Below the pieces are notes generated by a model. It made no database searches. It saw only the letters and a list, made by a program, of their open reading frames with translations, and was not told where the DNA came from. Positions 18,501-26,843 of a stretch of DNA of 64,000 nt are shown here, piece by piece. The DNA is from Sterolibacterium sp964437515. GTDB taxonomy: Bacteria; Pseudomonadota; Gammaproteobacteria; Burkholderiales; Rhodocyclaceae. The translations under genes and the position numbers were made by a program. The stretch lies in the NCBI GenBank assembly GCA_964437515.1, contig CAYTHB010000006.1, forward strand, positions 1-64,000. The letters run 5' to 3'. Within the stretch, counting starts at the first letter, position 1. Every line of letters starts with the position of its first letter.

Positions 18501-21500
18501 CGTCTTGCTGCCATCCGACAGCGTATAGGTAAACACTTCATCCGTCAGCGTCTGCCCATTGGACAAGGCATTGACTGTCGGATTGCTGTCATCCAGCGTA
18601 TAGGTATAGCTGCCATCATCCTTGATGAGCAGGCTGCCATACTTGCCTGTTACCGTCACACCTGCGACAGTCACCCCTGTCACCCCCCCGCCCGTCGGCT
18701 GAATCTGGGTGACGGACAACTGGTTCGTGGGGGTATCCGGATCGCTATCCAGACCGAAGCCGTTATTGTCCGTCATGACATTGCCATTCGCCGGCGTATT
18801 GGCATCCTCCGTCACGCTATTGGTATTGTTGGTCGCCACGGGTGGATCGTTGTCCGGGGTGATGGTCACTGTCCCCGAAACCGTTGCCGTCAATGCAGTA
18901 GGCCCACCGGCATTACCCCCCGCCTGAACATTATTGCCATCCGACAACACGACCGTGAAATTACGGGTTGGTTTTGCCGTTCCGGATTTTATGTCGGTCG
19001 GGTCATCACTCTGATGCGCGTATTTGACGGCCTCAAGTATGTTTTTAACTTCGGTGAGGGTCGCTGTGTTCTTGAGATTGATGACCAGCTTGCCTGTGCC
19101 CGCATCATAGGCCGTCACACTCTGAATCCCTGAAAGCCCGCCATTGACCGTCAGGATGTCTTTGGCAATCTTGTCCGTGAGCGTCACCGTAATGGAGCCT
19201 GCACCGAAAACGGTTGAGGACAGTGCCGATGTGGTCGTCAGATCCACATCCCCCACAGCCACCCCGGTCAGCAGTGACACACTGAAGGCATCCGCATTTC
19301 CTGTCACGCCAGCGGTTTCCGTCACGCTCACTGCGATGCCGCTGGTCTTGCCACCATCAGCCGTCAATGTGGGGGCATCGTTTTGCGGGTTGACAACAGC
19401 CGTCAGGGTCACGGCATTGCTGCTGTCGCTGTATTGAGTCGTTCCACCCGAACCCGCGCCTGAAAGATCTGGCCGATTGCCCGAGGTCACCGCACCCGAT
19501 GAATTATCAATCAGTCGGACAATCAGGCTGTCCGTCGGTGTACCGTTGTAATCGCTCGTCGTGGAACGGAAACGCAGGGAATCTGTCGCGGCAAGCACAA
19601 AGGCGTTATTGCTCGCCACATCCGAAGGTACCGCCGTCCACGCACCTGCCCCAACCTTGTATTCCCAAACACCCTTGTCCGTTGCGCGGCTGGTAATGGC
19701 CACCCCGGCAAACGTGTTGGCACTGGAACCGCCCGTGACCTGATCCTTCGCATCCGAGAATTTGCTGCCAAACAGGGCAGACACCGTCTGACCAGCGGGG
19801 TTAGCATCATCTTCATTCACACTGATGCTAGGATCGCCCCCCGTCTTGGTCGGTGCATCATTCACCGCCGTAATACTGATGCCAATCGTGCGATCGACGG
19901 CATTCCATGAGCCCGTCGCCACACTGAGATTTCCGTTCGCAACCAACGTCAGGTCTTTTTTGTCGGTATTGTTGGTGCTGGTCGTCAAGGCTTTGTCGTT
20001 ATCCGCCAGACGTACCGTCAGTTTCCCCGGCGTACCATTGAAATCTGCTGTGGGAACAAAGCGAACCTGATCCGCCGAACTGAATACGAGTGCTGCGCTA
20101 TTACTCAAACCGCTAGTCGGGATGCTGATCCATGTCGTCCCACCATCCTTGGATACCTGCCATGTTCCTTGAGCCGCCGTCGCGGCATTGCCGGTGATTG
20201 CCAGATAACTAAAGGCTGTGGAGGTATCGTTACCGCCATTTCCTGTCTGATTGTCTGTGGCATCCGTGTAGCCAAAACCCAATCCGGAAAAAGCACTGCC
20301 TGATGGATTGGTCGTGTCTTCATTGATGGCCGACAGGGTGACATCCGTGGTCGCCACGGGACGGTCATTGACCGGCGTGACCGTAATGGCCACTGTCTTC
20401 GTATCGGTCTTGATGCCGCCTGTTCCAACAAATCCACGGTCATCGGCAGTCACCGTCAAGGTATCGTTACCGTGATAATCCGCATTCGGGGTGTACTTCA
20501 AGGTCGCCAGTGCAGCATTGAGATTAGCCTTGGTGCCATCGATAGTGACTGTCCCGCTGGCATACGCCCCTGCGGTAACGGTCAAGCCCGTTTTCGTCCC
20601 GAAGTCGAGCTTGCCATGAGACACACTCACCGTGATCCGTTGCACATGACCAAAATCGTCAGGATCTGCATAGGAGATACCCGAAATGACCGTATTACTG
20701 CTGTCTTCTGCCACAGTCACCGGTACAGGCACCGTCACGACGGGAGGATCATTGACCCCCGAAACGGTGATGGTGAATGATTTGATATCCGTGTTGTTTC
20801 CGTCGTCACCGATCCCTTCCTTGCCGTTGCCCTGATTGCTGTCGCTCGGGTTGCGATCGTCGGCCGTCACCTTGATGGTGACATTTTTGTCTGCGTTGGT
20901 ATTAGTTGGCGTATAACGCAGCGTGTTCAGCGCGCTGCTCACTGCCGCATTCGTACCCTTGACGACGATCGTACTGGTTCCATCATCTGTAACGGTCGCA
21001 CCTCCCAGTGTCACTATGTGAAGCGTGCCATAAGGCGAGGCATCATCCAGTGCTTCCAGCTTCACTTCAATGTAGTCATTCGCTCCCTGGCTGATGTCCT
21101 TGGTATCCTGGACATTAAAACCCGCAGTAACATCAATATAAGTTCCCGAAGACATGGTCTGGGTCGCGGGTACCGTCAGCACCGGCGCATCATTGACTGG
21201 AACGATCGTGATGTCGTTATTCACGGTGACAGAATTGCCAGCGGACACATCAGCATGACCAAAATCAGTAAAGGTCGTTTTCAGATACAAAGTGCCGTTA
21301 CCCACGCCCGAGCCGTTGTAATCCGGGGCTCCTGCAAACTTGATCTGGTTGAGTGCCGTCTGCACATTCGCCATCGTCCCTGTCAGCGTCACGGTATTGG
21401 TGTTATTGCCACTGGCCGAGACATTGGACAAGCCCGAATAAGTCAGCTTGCCTTCGATGCCAGCATTCGCCAGCGTGGTGCGACCATTGTCACTGTACAG

Positions 21501-24500
21501 CTCAAGCTTGACGGTCACGTTCTTGTCAAAGCTGTCCACGTCGCTCAAGGTAAATCCGGAAAGCGTGACACTGGCATCCTCATTGACCGAATATGTGGTG
21601 CCATTGGTAATGGAAGGCATGTCGTTGAGGTTGGATGCGGCCAGCGCGATGTCCTTGCTGATGCGATTGTGGGTCGCATCGATCGTGCTGCCATCCGTAT
21701 TGAGTGTGGTGTTGATACCGCCATTGGCACCGGGATTACCGAAGCCTGTTTCAAGGGAACCATCACTTTTATACAGCCGGTCATCCACCGTCACCCGAAT
21801 CTTGTCGGCGGTGCTATCTTCATCGCTGCTAAACGCCACATTCAGCGTGGCGAGTGCCGCATTGACCTGTGCCTTGGTGCCTTGAATGACCAGATGGTTC
21901 GTATCCTTGCCAGAGACATAAGCCCGATCATTACTGGGGTCCGTGCCGGTGTAATTCAGTTTTCCGCCCGCCACCGGATTGTTGCTACCATCCAGCACAT
22001 CCACTTCCACCCGCAGAAAATCTTCCTCCTTGCCTGCAATGATGCTGACCAGATCCGGATCATCGACAGAAACCCCCGTAACGGCCACGGTGCCAGCACC
22101 ATTGGCAAAGACATCCACCCGGCCACCCGGTACGGTCACGGTGGGCAGGTCATTGCGTGAATCCAGCGTGATGAGAAAAGCCTTGCTGCCTGTTTCAAGC
22201 ACGCCATCATTCACGACAAACAGGAACTTGTCGTGATAGCTGCCATACGCATCGGTCGTCTGCGCACCGACTTCGTCGCCATTGTGCTTGTATGCCACCC
22301 GATTGTTGTCAATATCATCCTGCGTAAAAGTGGAACCCACGCCCAAGGATTTTCCGTTCAGTTGCAAGACCCCCAGCGTCGTCATTTGCGTCACACGGAA
22401 CTGACGCTGCACGGTCGTATTGTCGGAATCCACTGCCGTCAGATAAGCATTGGTAATGGTCGTGGTTCCACCCTCTGGGGCATCCACCAGAATTTCATTC
22501 TTGCCGACCAGCGCACCGCCGCCACTAATGGTGCCGATAGCGGTGATATCAGGATCGGCATCCGAAGGTTTGGCAGCGATGAGCGGCGCGCTATTGACCG
22601 GAATGACGCCAATGACCGCCGAAACCGCCGTGCTGACATGGCTCTGATCATTTCCCGAATCCACGGGGGTCGTCACATTCGTATCGAAAGCCGTGCCCGG
22701 AGCGGGCAGGTCATCACGAATCTTGTACGTGAATGTCAGCTTCCCCCCGCCCACATACGCCAAAGGCTCGCTGCCGTCATGCACATAACGTAGCCCGGAA
22801 GTGGCACCATCTGCCGTCGCGGTCAAGATGTCCTTAGGAAGCCAAAGCTCTGCTCCCGGCGTGATATCCGTCCATGCCGTGCCATTCCAATATTGAATCT
22901 TGCCATGCACATCTCCCGCACCGCCATTGGTTGTCGGGCCGGTCTCGATCTTGAACCAGAGCTTGTTTTCAAGTCCGGCATCGTTCCACAAGACATTCCC
23001 TGTCGTATTGCGGGCATCCGCTTCGTTATCCGTACAGCCATCCGCATCGCTCATGCCCAGCGCCGAACCATCCAGCCGCACGATTTCGCCGTTGCCTTCC
23101 TTCACATTCACCGAACCACCGCTCCCTGTGGGGCGATCATTCACGGGAGCCACATTGATCCTGAAGATGGCATCCTGGCTGCCGGCATCAGTGCCGTCCG
23201 AAACCTTGAAACCAAAACTGTTGATGAAATCTTCCTTGCCATCATGAAGGAAGCGGAGCTTTCCGCCATTGATATCCGCCTGGGTGAAGTTGGCATTGAT
23301 CCCCAAGGTCTGCCAGCTACCCCCACCCACATCACGCTGAACGACCCCATCCGTCGGCAGGCTCGTCATGGTGTACACCGTTTCCGCTGCAGGCAGCAAG
23401 ACGGCCTGCCCACCGATGGTGCGCGTAATCCGGTACTCCAGCATGGTCTGGGTAATGACCCCCGAATTCCCGACATTACCTTCTGTCCAGCCACTCGCCA
23501 GACCATTGAAGTTATAACCCAGCTTGTCAAAGTCATAGCTGATCGCGTCATAAGTCGGCGACGACCCTCCCCCTGATCCATCGACCGGCAAAAGACTCAG
23601 ATGAAACTCCAAGGTCTTGATGGCACCCGTCGCCACATCTCCTTCACGCACCGCACCCGGCACGATAGGCCCCAGATTGTCGGGTGTGGGAAGCTCGTAA
23701 CCAAACGCCGAATCCCGCACGGTAAATGTGAATTTTTCCGGAATCCGGGAAACACCCGAAATATCCTCGCTCTGGTAATACTTGAGCTTGCCACCATCGA
23801 TATCGGCCTGTGTGAATCGCCCACCCGAACCCAAGCTCTTCCATACACCCGTCATCACCTCCAGCAGTAACTGTCCGTGTGTGGGGGGAGACTCCACCGT
23901 ATAGACAAGGCTGGCGATCGGCCACAACTGAGAAGGATTCGACGGATCGAGATCACGATCCGTCACCTGCAACATGGCATGGGTAATCGTGGTAGTGCTT
24001 CGTTCATCCACCTCCAGCGCATGTCCTGCATCGCCATGAAGATTGTGATCCAGCACCGGCTGGTCATTATTGGGCAGGATGTTCAGCGTAATGACCTTGT
24101 CAGTCGTCAGCTTGGTGCCCGTCCCATCCGTTCTGCCGCCAAAATCCTCCACCGTGATCTTGTAAGCAGGTGAAACCGCGCCTGGTGTATTGGGCTCATA
24201 CCCGTTCTGTATGAATTTGAACTGACTCAACTGGGTTGCACTCACCACTCCACCCGCAAAGGCTTCGCCCCCATCCATGACACCATTACCATTGGTATCG
24301 ATGAAGAAATCGCCTTGACCACCCGTCACCAAATTACTGATAGTGATCGTGGAGTTCGCCAGGGTATCCGCCGCATCACCCAGATCGATGGTGGGCGCGA
24401 TGGCCTTGGATTGCCCCTCATAAAGACTGATATCCCCCGTAATGGCTGGAGCCACATTCTTGGGATTGATGACGATATTCAGCGTCCCCGTGGTCACGCC

Positions 24501-25928
24501 CCCACCACCGTCACTCACGGCAACATCAAAGCTGACGGTCTTGGGTGCCGACAAATCACCTGCGGTATGGGTATACACGAGGTTGCCCAAATCAGAAACA
24601 GGAACCACCGTATCGACAAGAACCGGCCCGCCTTTATAAGTCAGCACACCATCGGCCGGCAGTGTTTTGACCTGAACCATCTGCTGCACCAATTGCTGCT
24701 GTCCGGTCTGGATGTCCACGTCCAAGGCATTCGCCGTCGTTGCAAGCTGTTGCAGACTAAAGGCCTTGCTGCCCCCTTCATCCGCCTGCAAATCGACTTT
24801 CGTGGAAAGATCAGGGGCGTCATTGAACGCAGTGACTGAAAGCGCGATGGCTTTGCTCTGGCTACCGCCATTGCTCACATCCGTTGCCGTCAGCGTGATA
24901 CCAGGCGTGAAACCAGCCGTCGAGCTGTTCTGGTTTGCAGTGGGTGTATAGGTCAACGACCCCACAGCGGTATTGATTGCACTAAAGGAACCACTGATGG
25001 TGAAATCCGCACTCCCCAGTGCACCCGATGAAACCGTCGTACCACCGAGCGTCAATGTAGATGTACCCCCGCTGGCCTGCACACGCAAAGTCATGCTGGC
25101 CGGACTATCGCCATCGGTAATGGTGATCCCCGTAATCGCCAGCGGCGTATCTTCCGCCGTGACACGCGTCACCGTGACACTATCGGTAATATCCGTCCCT
25201 GCCAGCAATCCATCAAATCCCGAAAATGCCAGCACGCCGGCTTCGATAGAGCCTGTCTGCCGCTCCAGCACCCAGTCTCCACCTGCCCCACCCTGCCCTG
25301 CATTACCGGTGGCGTTGGTGGAAGCCGCAATATCGGCTTGCGTCAGGCGTGCCAGTTCGGTGATGAAGTGTTCGCCCTGCTCGCCCTGCGCGTCTTGTGC
25401 CACGTCGCAGCCATACAGCAGAATATCGGCACCGCGTGTGAGATGCGGCTGCCAGCTTTGTAGTGCGCTGCTGTAAATGTCAAGGCTCTCATTGCTGAGG
25501 GTGTCGTTCCCCAGCGCAAAACTGCCGGGTGTGCCGTGGCTCAAAATATGCACGGCTTCAAAGCGGCCTTTCGCCAGTTCGCTGCCAATGACATTCACAC
25601 CCGATTCATTCGTCTGAACGACACGCACCGTGGCATCCAGCGGCAGTTGTGGCAGGAGACTCTGGATATTCGGCACACGCGCATCAATGACGACGAGGGT
25701 TCCGGCACTTCCCGGTCTTTCCATCAGCTCATGCGGATGCACTTCGGTCTCAGGTTTGCTTTCTCGCGCGATGGTGTCGCCAGATGGGTGGGTACGTTCC
25801 GAGGCATCGAAAACATCCGCTGCGCCATGCACAGCGGCAACGGCACCCGCGCCGTCAAACAGCAAACGGGGTTCCAATGCCAATGCACGGGAAGTTGCAC
25901 GAAAACGAAGGGCGTTTTTCTTGGCCAT
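15501..25928 (-). CDS. Giant LEPR-x-LL/DUF4347 surface protein with cadherin/Ig-like repeats
   Basis: The 3475-residue protein opens with a basic N-terminus and the motif LEPRLLFDG (18-26), known from very large bacterial surface proteins. A DUF4347 domain follows (about 75-240) with conserved LSHG (His131), YGC (Cys174), AASTNATG and GGDWVLE. Residues about 250-3140 are tandem cadherin/CSPG/VCBS/Ig-like beta domains, with at least nine N-D-x-P linkers such as VNDAP and units resembling type I secretion repeats. Then come 24 proline tetrapeptides (3143-3238) and a lysine/histidine-rich tail ending GGRAA. I see no RTX nonapeptides, LPxTG or classical signal peptide. The ATG at 25928 has GAGG 9 nt upstream; an in-frame TTG 7 codons earlier overlaps that site. 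The downstream export genes suggest a secreted adhesin. Confidence 0.9.
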   Translation of the reverse strand: MAKKNALRFRATSRALALEPRLLFDGAGAVAAVHGAADVFDASERTHPSGDTIARESKPETEVHPHELMERPGSAGTLVVIDARVPNIQSLLPQLPLDATVRVVQTNESGVNVIGSELAKGRFEAVHILSHGTPGSFALGNDTLSNESLDIYSSALQSWQPHLTRGADILLYGCDVAQDAQGEQGEHFITELARLTQADIAASTNATGNAGQGGAGGDWVLERQTGSIEAGVLAFSGFDGLLAGTDITDSVTVTRVTAEDTPLAITGITITDGDSPASMTLRVQASGGTSTLTLGGTTVSSGALGSADFTISGSFSAINTAVGSLTYTPTANQNSSTAGFTPGITLTATDVSNGGSQSKAIALSVTAFNDAPDLSTKVDLQADEGGSKAFSLQQLATTANALDVDIQTGQQQLVQQMVQVKTLPADGVLTYKGGPVLVDTVVPVSDLGNLVYTHTAGDLSAPKTVSFDVAVSDGGGGVTTGTLNIVINPKNVAPAITGDISLYEGQSKAIAPTIDLGDAADTLANSTITISNLVTGGQGDFFIDTNGNGVMDGGEAFAGGVVSATQLSQFKFIQNGYEPNTPGAVSPAYKITVEDFGGRTDGTGTKLTTDKVITLNILPNNDQPVLDHNLHGDAGHALEVDERSTTTITHAMLQVTDRDLDPSNPSQLWPIASLVYTVESPPTHGQLLLEVMTGVWKSLGSGGRFTQADIDGGKLKYYQSEDISGVSRIPEKFTFTVRDSAFGYELPTPDNLGPIVPGAVREGDVATGAIKTLEFHLSLLPVDGSGGGSSPTYDAISYDFDKLGYNFNGLASGWTEGNVGNSGVITQTMLEYRITRTIGGQAVLLPAAETVYTMTSLPTDGVVQRDVGGGSWQTLGINANFTQADINGGKLRFLHDGKEDFINSFGFKVSDGTDAGSQDAIFRINVAPVNDRPTGSGGSVNVKEGNGEIVRLDGSALGMSDADGCTDNEADARNTTGNVLWNDAGLENKLWFKIETGPTTNGGAGDVHGKIQYWNGTAWTDITPGAELWLPKDILTATADGATSGLRYVHDGSEPLAYVGGGKLTFTYKIRDDLPAPGTAFDTNVTTPVDSGNDQSHVSTAVSAVIGVIPVNSAPLIAAKPSDADPDITAIGTISGGGALVGKNEILVDAPEGGTTTITNAYLTAVDSDNTTVQRQFRVTQMTTLGVLQLNGKSLGVGSTFTQDDIDNNRVAYKHNGDEVGAQTTDAYGSYHDKFLFVVNDGVLETGSKAFLITLDSRNDLPTVTVPGGRVDVFANGAGTVAVTGVSVDDPDLVSIIAGKEEDFLRVEVDVLDGSNNPVAGGKLNYTGTDPSNDRAYVSGKDTNHLVIQGTKAQVNAALATLNVAFSSDEDSTADKIRVTVDDRLYKSDGSLETGFGNPGANGGINTTLNTDGSTIDATHNRISKDIALAASNLNDMPSITNGTTYSVNEDASVTLSGFTLSDVDSFDKNVTVKLELYSDNGRTTLANAGIEGKLTYSGLSNVSASGNNTNTVTLTGTMANVQTALNQIKFAGAPDYNGSGVGNGTLYLKTTFTDFGHADVSAGNSVTVNNDITIVPVNDAPVLTVPATQTMSSGTYIDVTAGFNVQDTKDISQGANDYIEVKLEALDDASPYGTLHIVTLGGATVTDDGTSTIVVKGTNAAVSSALNTLRYTPTNTNADKNVTIKVTADDRNPSDSNQGNGKEGIGDDGNNTDIKSFTITVSGVNDPPVVTVPVPVTVAEDSSNTVISGISYADPDDFGHVQRITVSVSHGKLDFGTKTGLTVTAGAYASGTVTIDGTKANLNAALATLKYTPNADYHGNDTLTVTADDRGFVGTGGIKTDTKTVAITVTPVNDRPVATTDVTLSAINEDTTNPSGSAFSGLGFGYTDATDNQTGNGGNDTSTAFSYLAITGNAATAAQGTWQVSKDGGTTWISIPTSGLSNSAALVFSSADQVRFVPTADFNGTPGKLTVRLADNDKALTTSTNNTDKKDLTLVANGNLSVATGSWNAVDRTIGISITAVNDAPTKTGGDPSISVNEDDANPAGQTVSALFGSKFSDAKDQVTGGSSANTFAGVAITSRATDKGVWEYKVGAGAWTAVPSDVASNNAFVLAATDSLRFRSTTSDYNGTPTDSLIVRLIDNSSGAVTSGNRPDLSGAGSGGTTQYSDSSNAVTLTAVVNPQNDAPTLTADGGKTSGIAVSVTETAGVTGNADAFSVSLLTGVAVGDVDLTTTSALSSTVFGAGSITVTLTDKIAKDILTVNGGLSGIQSVTAYDAGTGKLVINLKNTATLTEVKNILEAVKYAHQSDDPTDIKSGTAKPTRNFTVVLSDGNNVQAGGNAGGPTALTATVSGTVTITPDNDPPVATNNTNSVTEDANTPANGNVMTDNNGFGLDSDPDTPTNQLSVTQIQPTGGGVTGVTVAGVTVTGKYGSLLIKDDGSYTYTLDDSNPTVNALSNGQTLTDEVFTYTLSDGSKTATATLTITINGHTDGAPLITPVDGNAGATGQATVYEKGLTSVADTSEVTTGTITVKAPDGLKNVTIEGTTFTSAQLQGFTPSSPSAGIDTGEGTLVITGYSGNPVSVGGATINYTYTLKSAQNQPGLTESTDTISLKVRDVNDVEGTGTLTVGIIDDTPTAAADTGAVNENQTLTVNAADGVLKNDTSGADGWAVGGGVVGVVKGNGGTPVTGVGSAIAGDYGKLWLAADGSYSYVADPMGGGAPPTTTDVFTYTVKDSDGDLVTSTLTITITNNQPPVPHDDTRTTPEDTPVSGNVIKNGGAGDVADTDPENDTLTLTKVSISGVNTAVPGDGSKVTVTIAGKGTLEIDKTGAYTFTPVADWNGTVPNITYTVTDGHNERTADLKITVTPVVDIADDATSTPIGTPKTISVLNNDSFENGDAAVTAVTQGTHGTVTIDPDTKRVIYTPDSGFTGRDTFTYTVTSGGVTETATVTIDVYVPNATPTARPDSYSTTSTTPVSGSLGSNDFLGDGTAAQHTWSKSSDPSHGTVTVHPDGTFTYTPNAGFGGTDSFTYTLKDVDGDTSTATVTITVNDVPIARPDSASTQKDTPVSGSLSSNDTPSGDGGNVWSKTSDPSHGTVVVNPDGSYTYTPTLGYVGTDSFTYTVTDANGDTSTATVTINVTAPVTPPVEPPVTPPVEPPVVPPVTPPVEPPVTPPVTPPVTPPVTPPVEPPVTPPVTPPVTPPVEPPVTPPVTPPVIPPVVPPVEPPVIPPVTPPVVPPMPPVISEVNSNPPTPAPTLIDAGEGMHPVPDVQINKPSPLDQSPVAGYQGPNEFGDRFNIVHQMQLPLHPIIFVTPEVMNSQQERALDDFRGLGNPRMASMGDVSLRSLAAGLGMDPSLFVTHAVRDSQRNAGILDDMVEGRHGRINLTSDNTLPDHGLFHEKLLELKHQKTDHKVDQADKDGAAKDGKGSDTRHQRNPQRGANAVQPLAVKVAPSFSEQLRAGVHHLPISRGGRAA
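16215..16502. repeat. 24 in-frame 12-bp repeats coding for V-x-P-P tetrapeptides
   Basis: The minus strand reads 24 consecutive tetrapeptides VTPP, VEPP, VVPP or VIPP. Blocks of units (for example runs of three or four VTPP between VEPP) recur with near-identical DNA, a sign of slippage or unequal exchange. The result is an extended proline stalk between the Ig-like domains and the C-terminal tail. A unit of 12 bp keeps the frame whatever the copy number. Confidence 0.9.
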
Positions 25929-25962
25929 GATGGGATACCTCGATGACAAAAGTGAATTTATG

Positions 25963-25992
25963 AAGCACTTGAGAGCTGTAGCTCAAGTGCTT
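25963..25992 (-). promoter_or_regulatory. Perfect 11-bp stem-loop in the leader of the giant surface-protein gene
   Basis: The arms 25963-25973 and 25982-25992 (aagcacttgag and its complement) pair perfectly around 8 nt. The hairpin lies 35-64 nt upstream of the start codon, inside the expected mRNA leader. No U-tract follows, so it is not a normal terminator. A regulator-binding site or a leader structure controlling translation or stability is more likely. Confidence 0.6.
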
Positions 25993-26022
25993 GTAGCCGA
26001 TGAATACTCAAAGTAATTGAAA

Positions 26023-26028
26023 ATTATA
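26023..26028 (-). promoter_or_regulatory. Candidate -10 box for the giant surface-protein gene
   Basis: The minus strand reads TATAAT here within an AT-rich tract, about 95 nt upstream of the start codon and just upstream of the stem-loop. No good -35 box stands 16-18 nt before it, so the promoter may need an activator. The rest of 26029-26224 is AT-rich with an alternating TA run near 26070-26088, and holds no credible gene. Confidence 0.35.
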
Positions 26029-26224
26029 GTCAAAAAACATCTTTTATGAAATCCATTTCTACCCATTCGGTTATATACATATATATACGCAAAACCGTGA
26101 CAAAGTACCGTTTTTCGCCATTTAGAAGCTCGGGGCTTTCTGGGCAAATATCGAACAAAATGATAGCGACAAATATTGAGCTGAAACTGTCAAAAGCTGT
26201 CGTTTCAGAATCGGGGGTGCCGAA

Positions 26225-26796
26225 AGCACCACCCCGTCCGGCTTCGCCGGCCACCCCTCCAAGGAGGGGAATTATCCAAAGCCGCTCGCAGAACGGGGAT
26301 TATTCGAAGTCCCACACCAATTCCCCTCCGTGGAGGGGTGGCTCGAAGAGCCGGGGTGGTGCTTTTATTCCCCTCCACGGAGGAGCGACCCGAAGAGCCG
26401 GGGTGATGCCTTTATTCCCCTCCACGGAGGAGCGACCCGAAGAGCCGGGGTGATGCTTTTATTCCCCTCCACGGAGGAGCGACCCGAAGAGCCAGGGTGG
26501 TGCCTTTATTCCCCTCTACGGAGGAGCAACCCGCAGAACCGGAGTGGTGCCTTTATTCCCCTCCGTGGAGGGGTGGCTCGAAGAGCCGGGGTGGTGCCTT
26601 TATTCCCCTCTACGGAGGAGCAACCCGCAGAACCGGAGTGGTGNNNNNNNNNNNNNNNNNNNNNNNNNNNNNNNNNNNNNNNNNNNNNNNNNNNNNNNNN
26701 NNNNNNNNNNNNNNNNNNNNNNNNNNNNNNNNNNNNNNNNNNNCTTTTATTCCCCTCTACGGAGGGGTGGCCGGCGAAGCCGGACGGGGTGGTGCT
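26225..26796. repeat. Composite repeat: 48-bp inverted ends around a 47-bp tandem array
   Basis: The ends 26225-26272 and 26749-26796 are inverted copies of each other (45 of 48 matches). Between them lie a short unique piece (26273-26348) and direct repeats of period 47 bp starting at 26349, 26396, 26443, 26490, 26537, 26584 and 26631. The last runs into an assembly gap. Each unit holds a short palindrome of the form cccctc-n4-gaggag. Because 47 is not a multiple of 3, frames rotate between units and the open frames through the array are not genes. This fills most of the 915-nt gap between the giant gene and the next gene. Confidence 0.85.
26644..26743. other. Assembly gap of exactly 100 N inside the tandem array
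   Basis: One hundred N in a row is the usual placeholder for a gap of unknown size. It falls inside the 47-bp tandem array, whose repetitive units would block assembly. The true array may have many more copies or other content. Confidence 0.95.
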
Positions 26797-26843
26797 TCTA
26801 TGGGTAAGCAAAGTCACTCACAGAGAGGATTCTTTGATATTAC

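Noticed and set aside
25929..25949. TTG start seven codons upstream for the giant protein
   Set aside because: The GAGG ribosome site lies within those codons and fits the ATG at 25928.
26349..26643. A CRISPR array
   Set aside because: The 47-bp units are contiguous tandem repeats with no spacers between them, and no cas genes are near.
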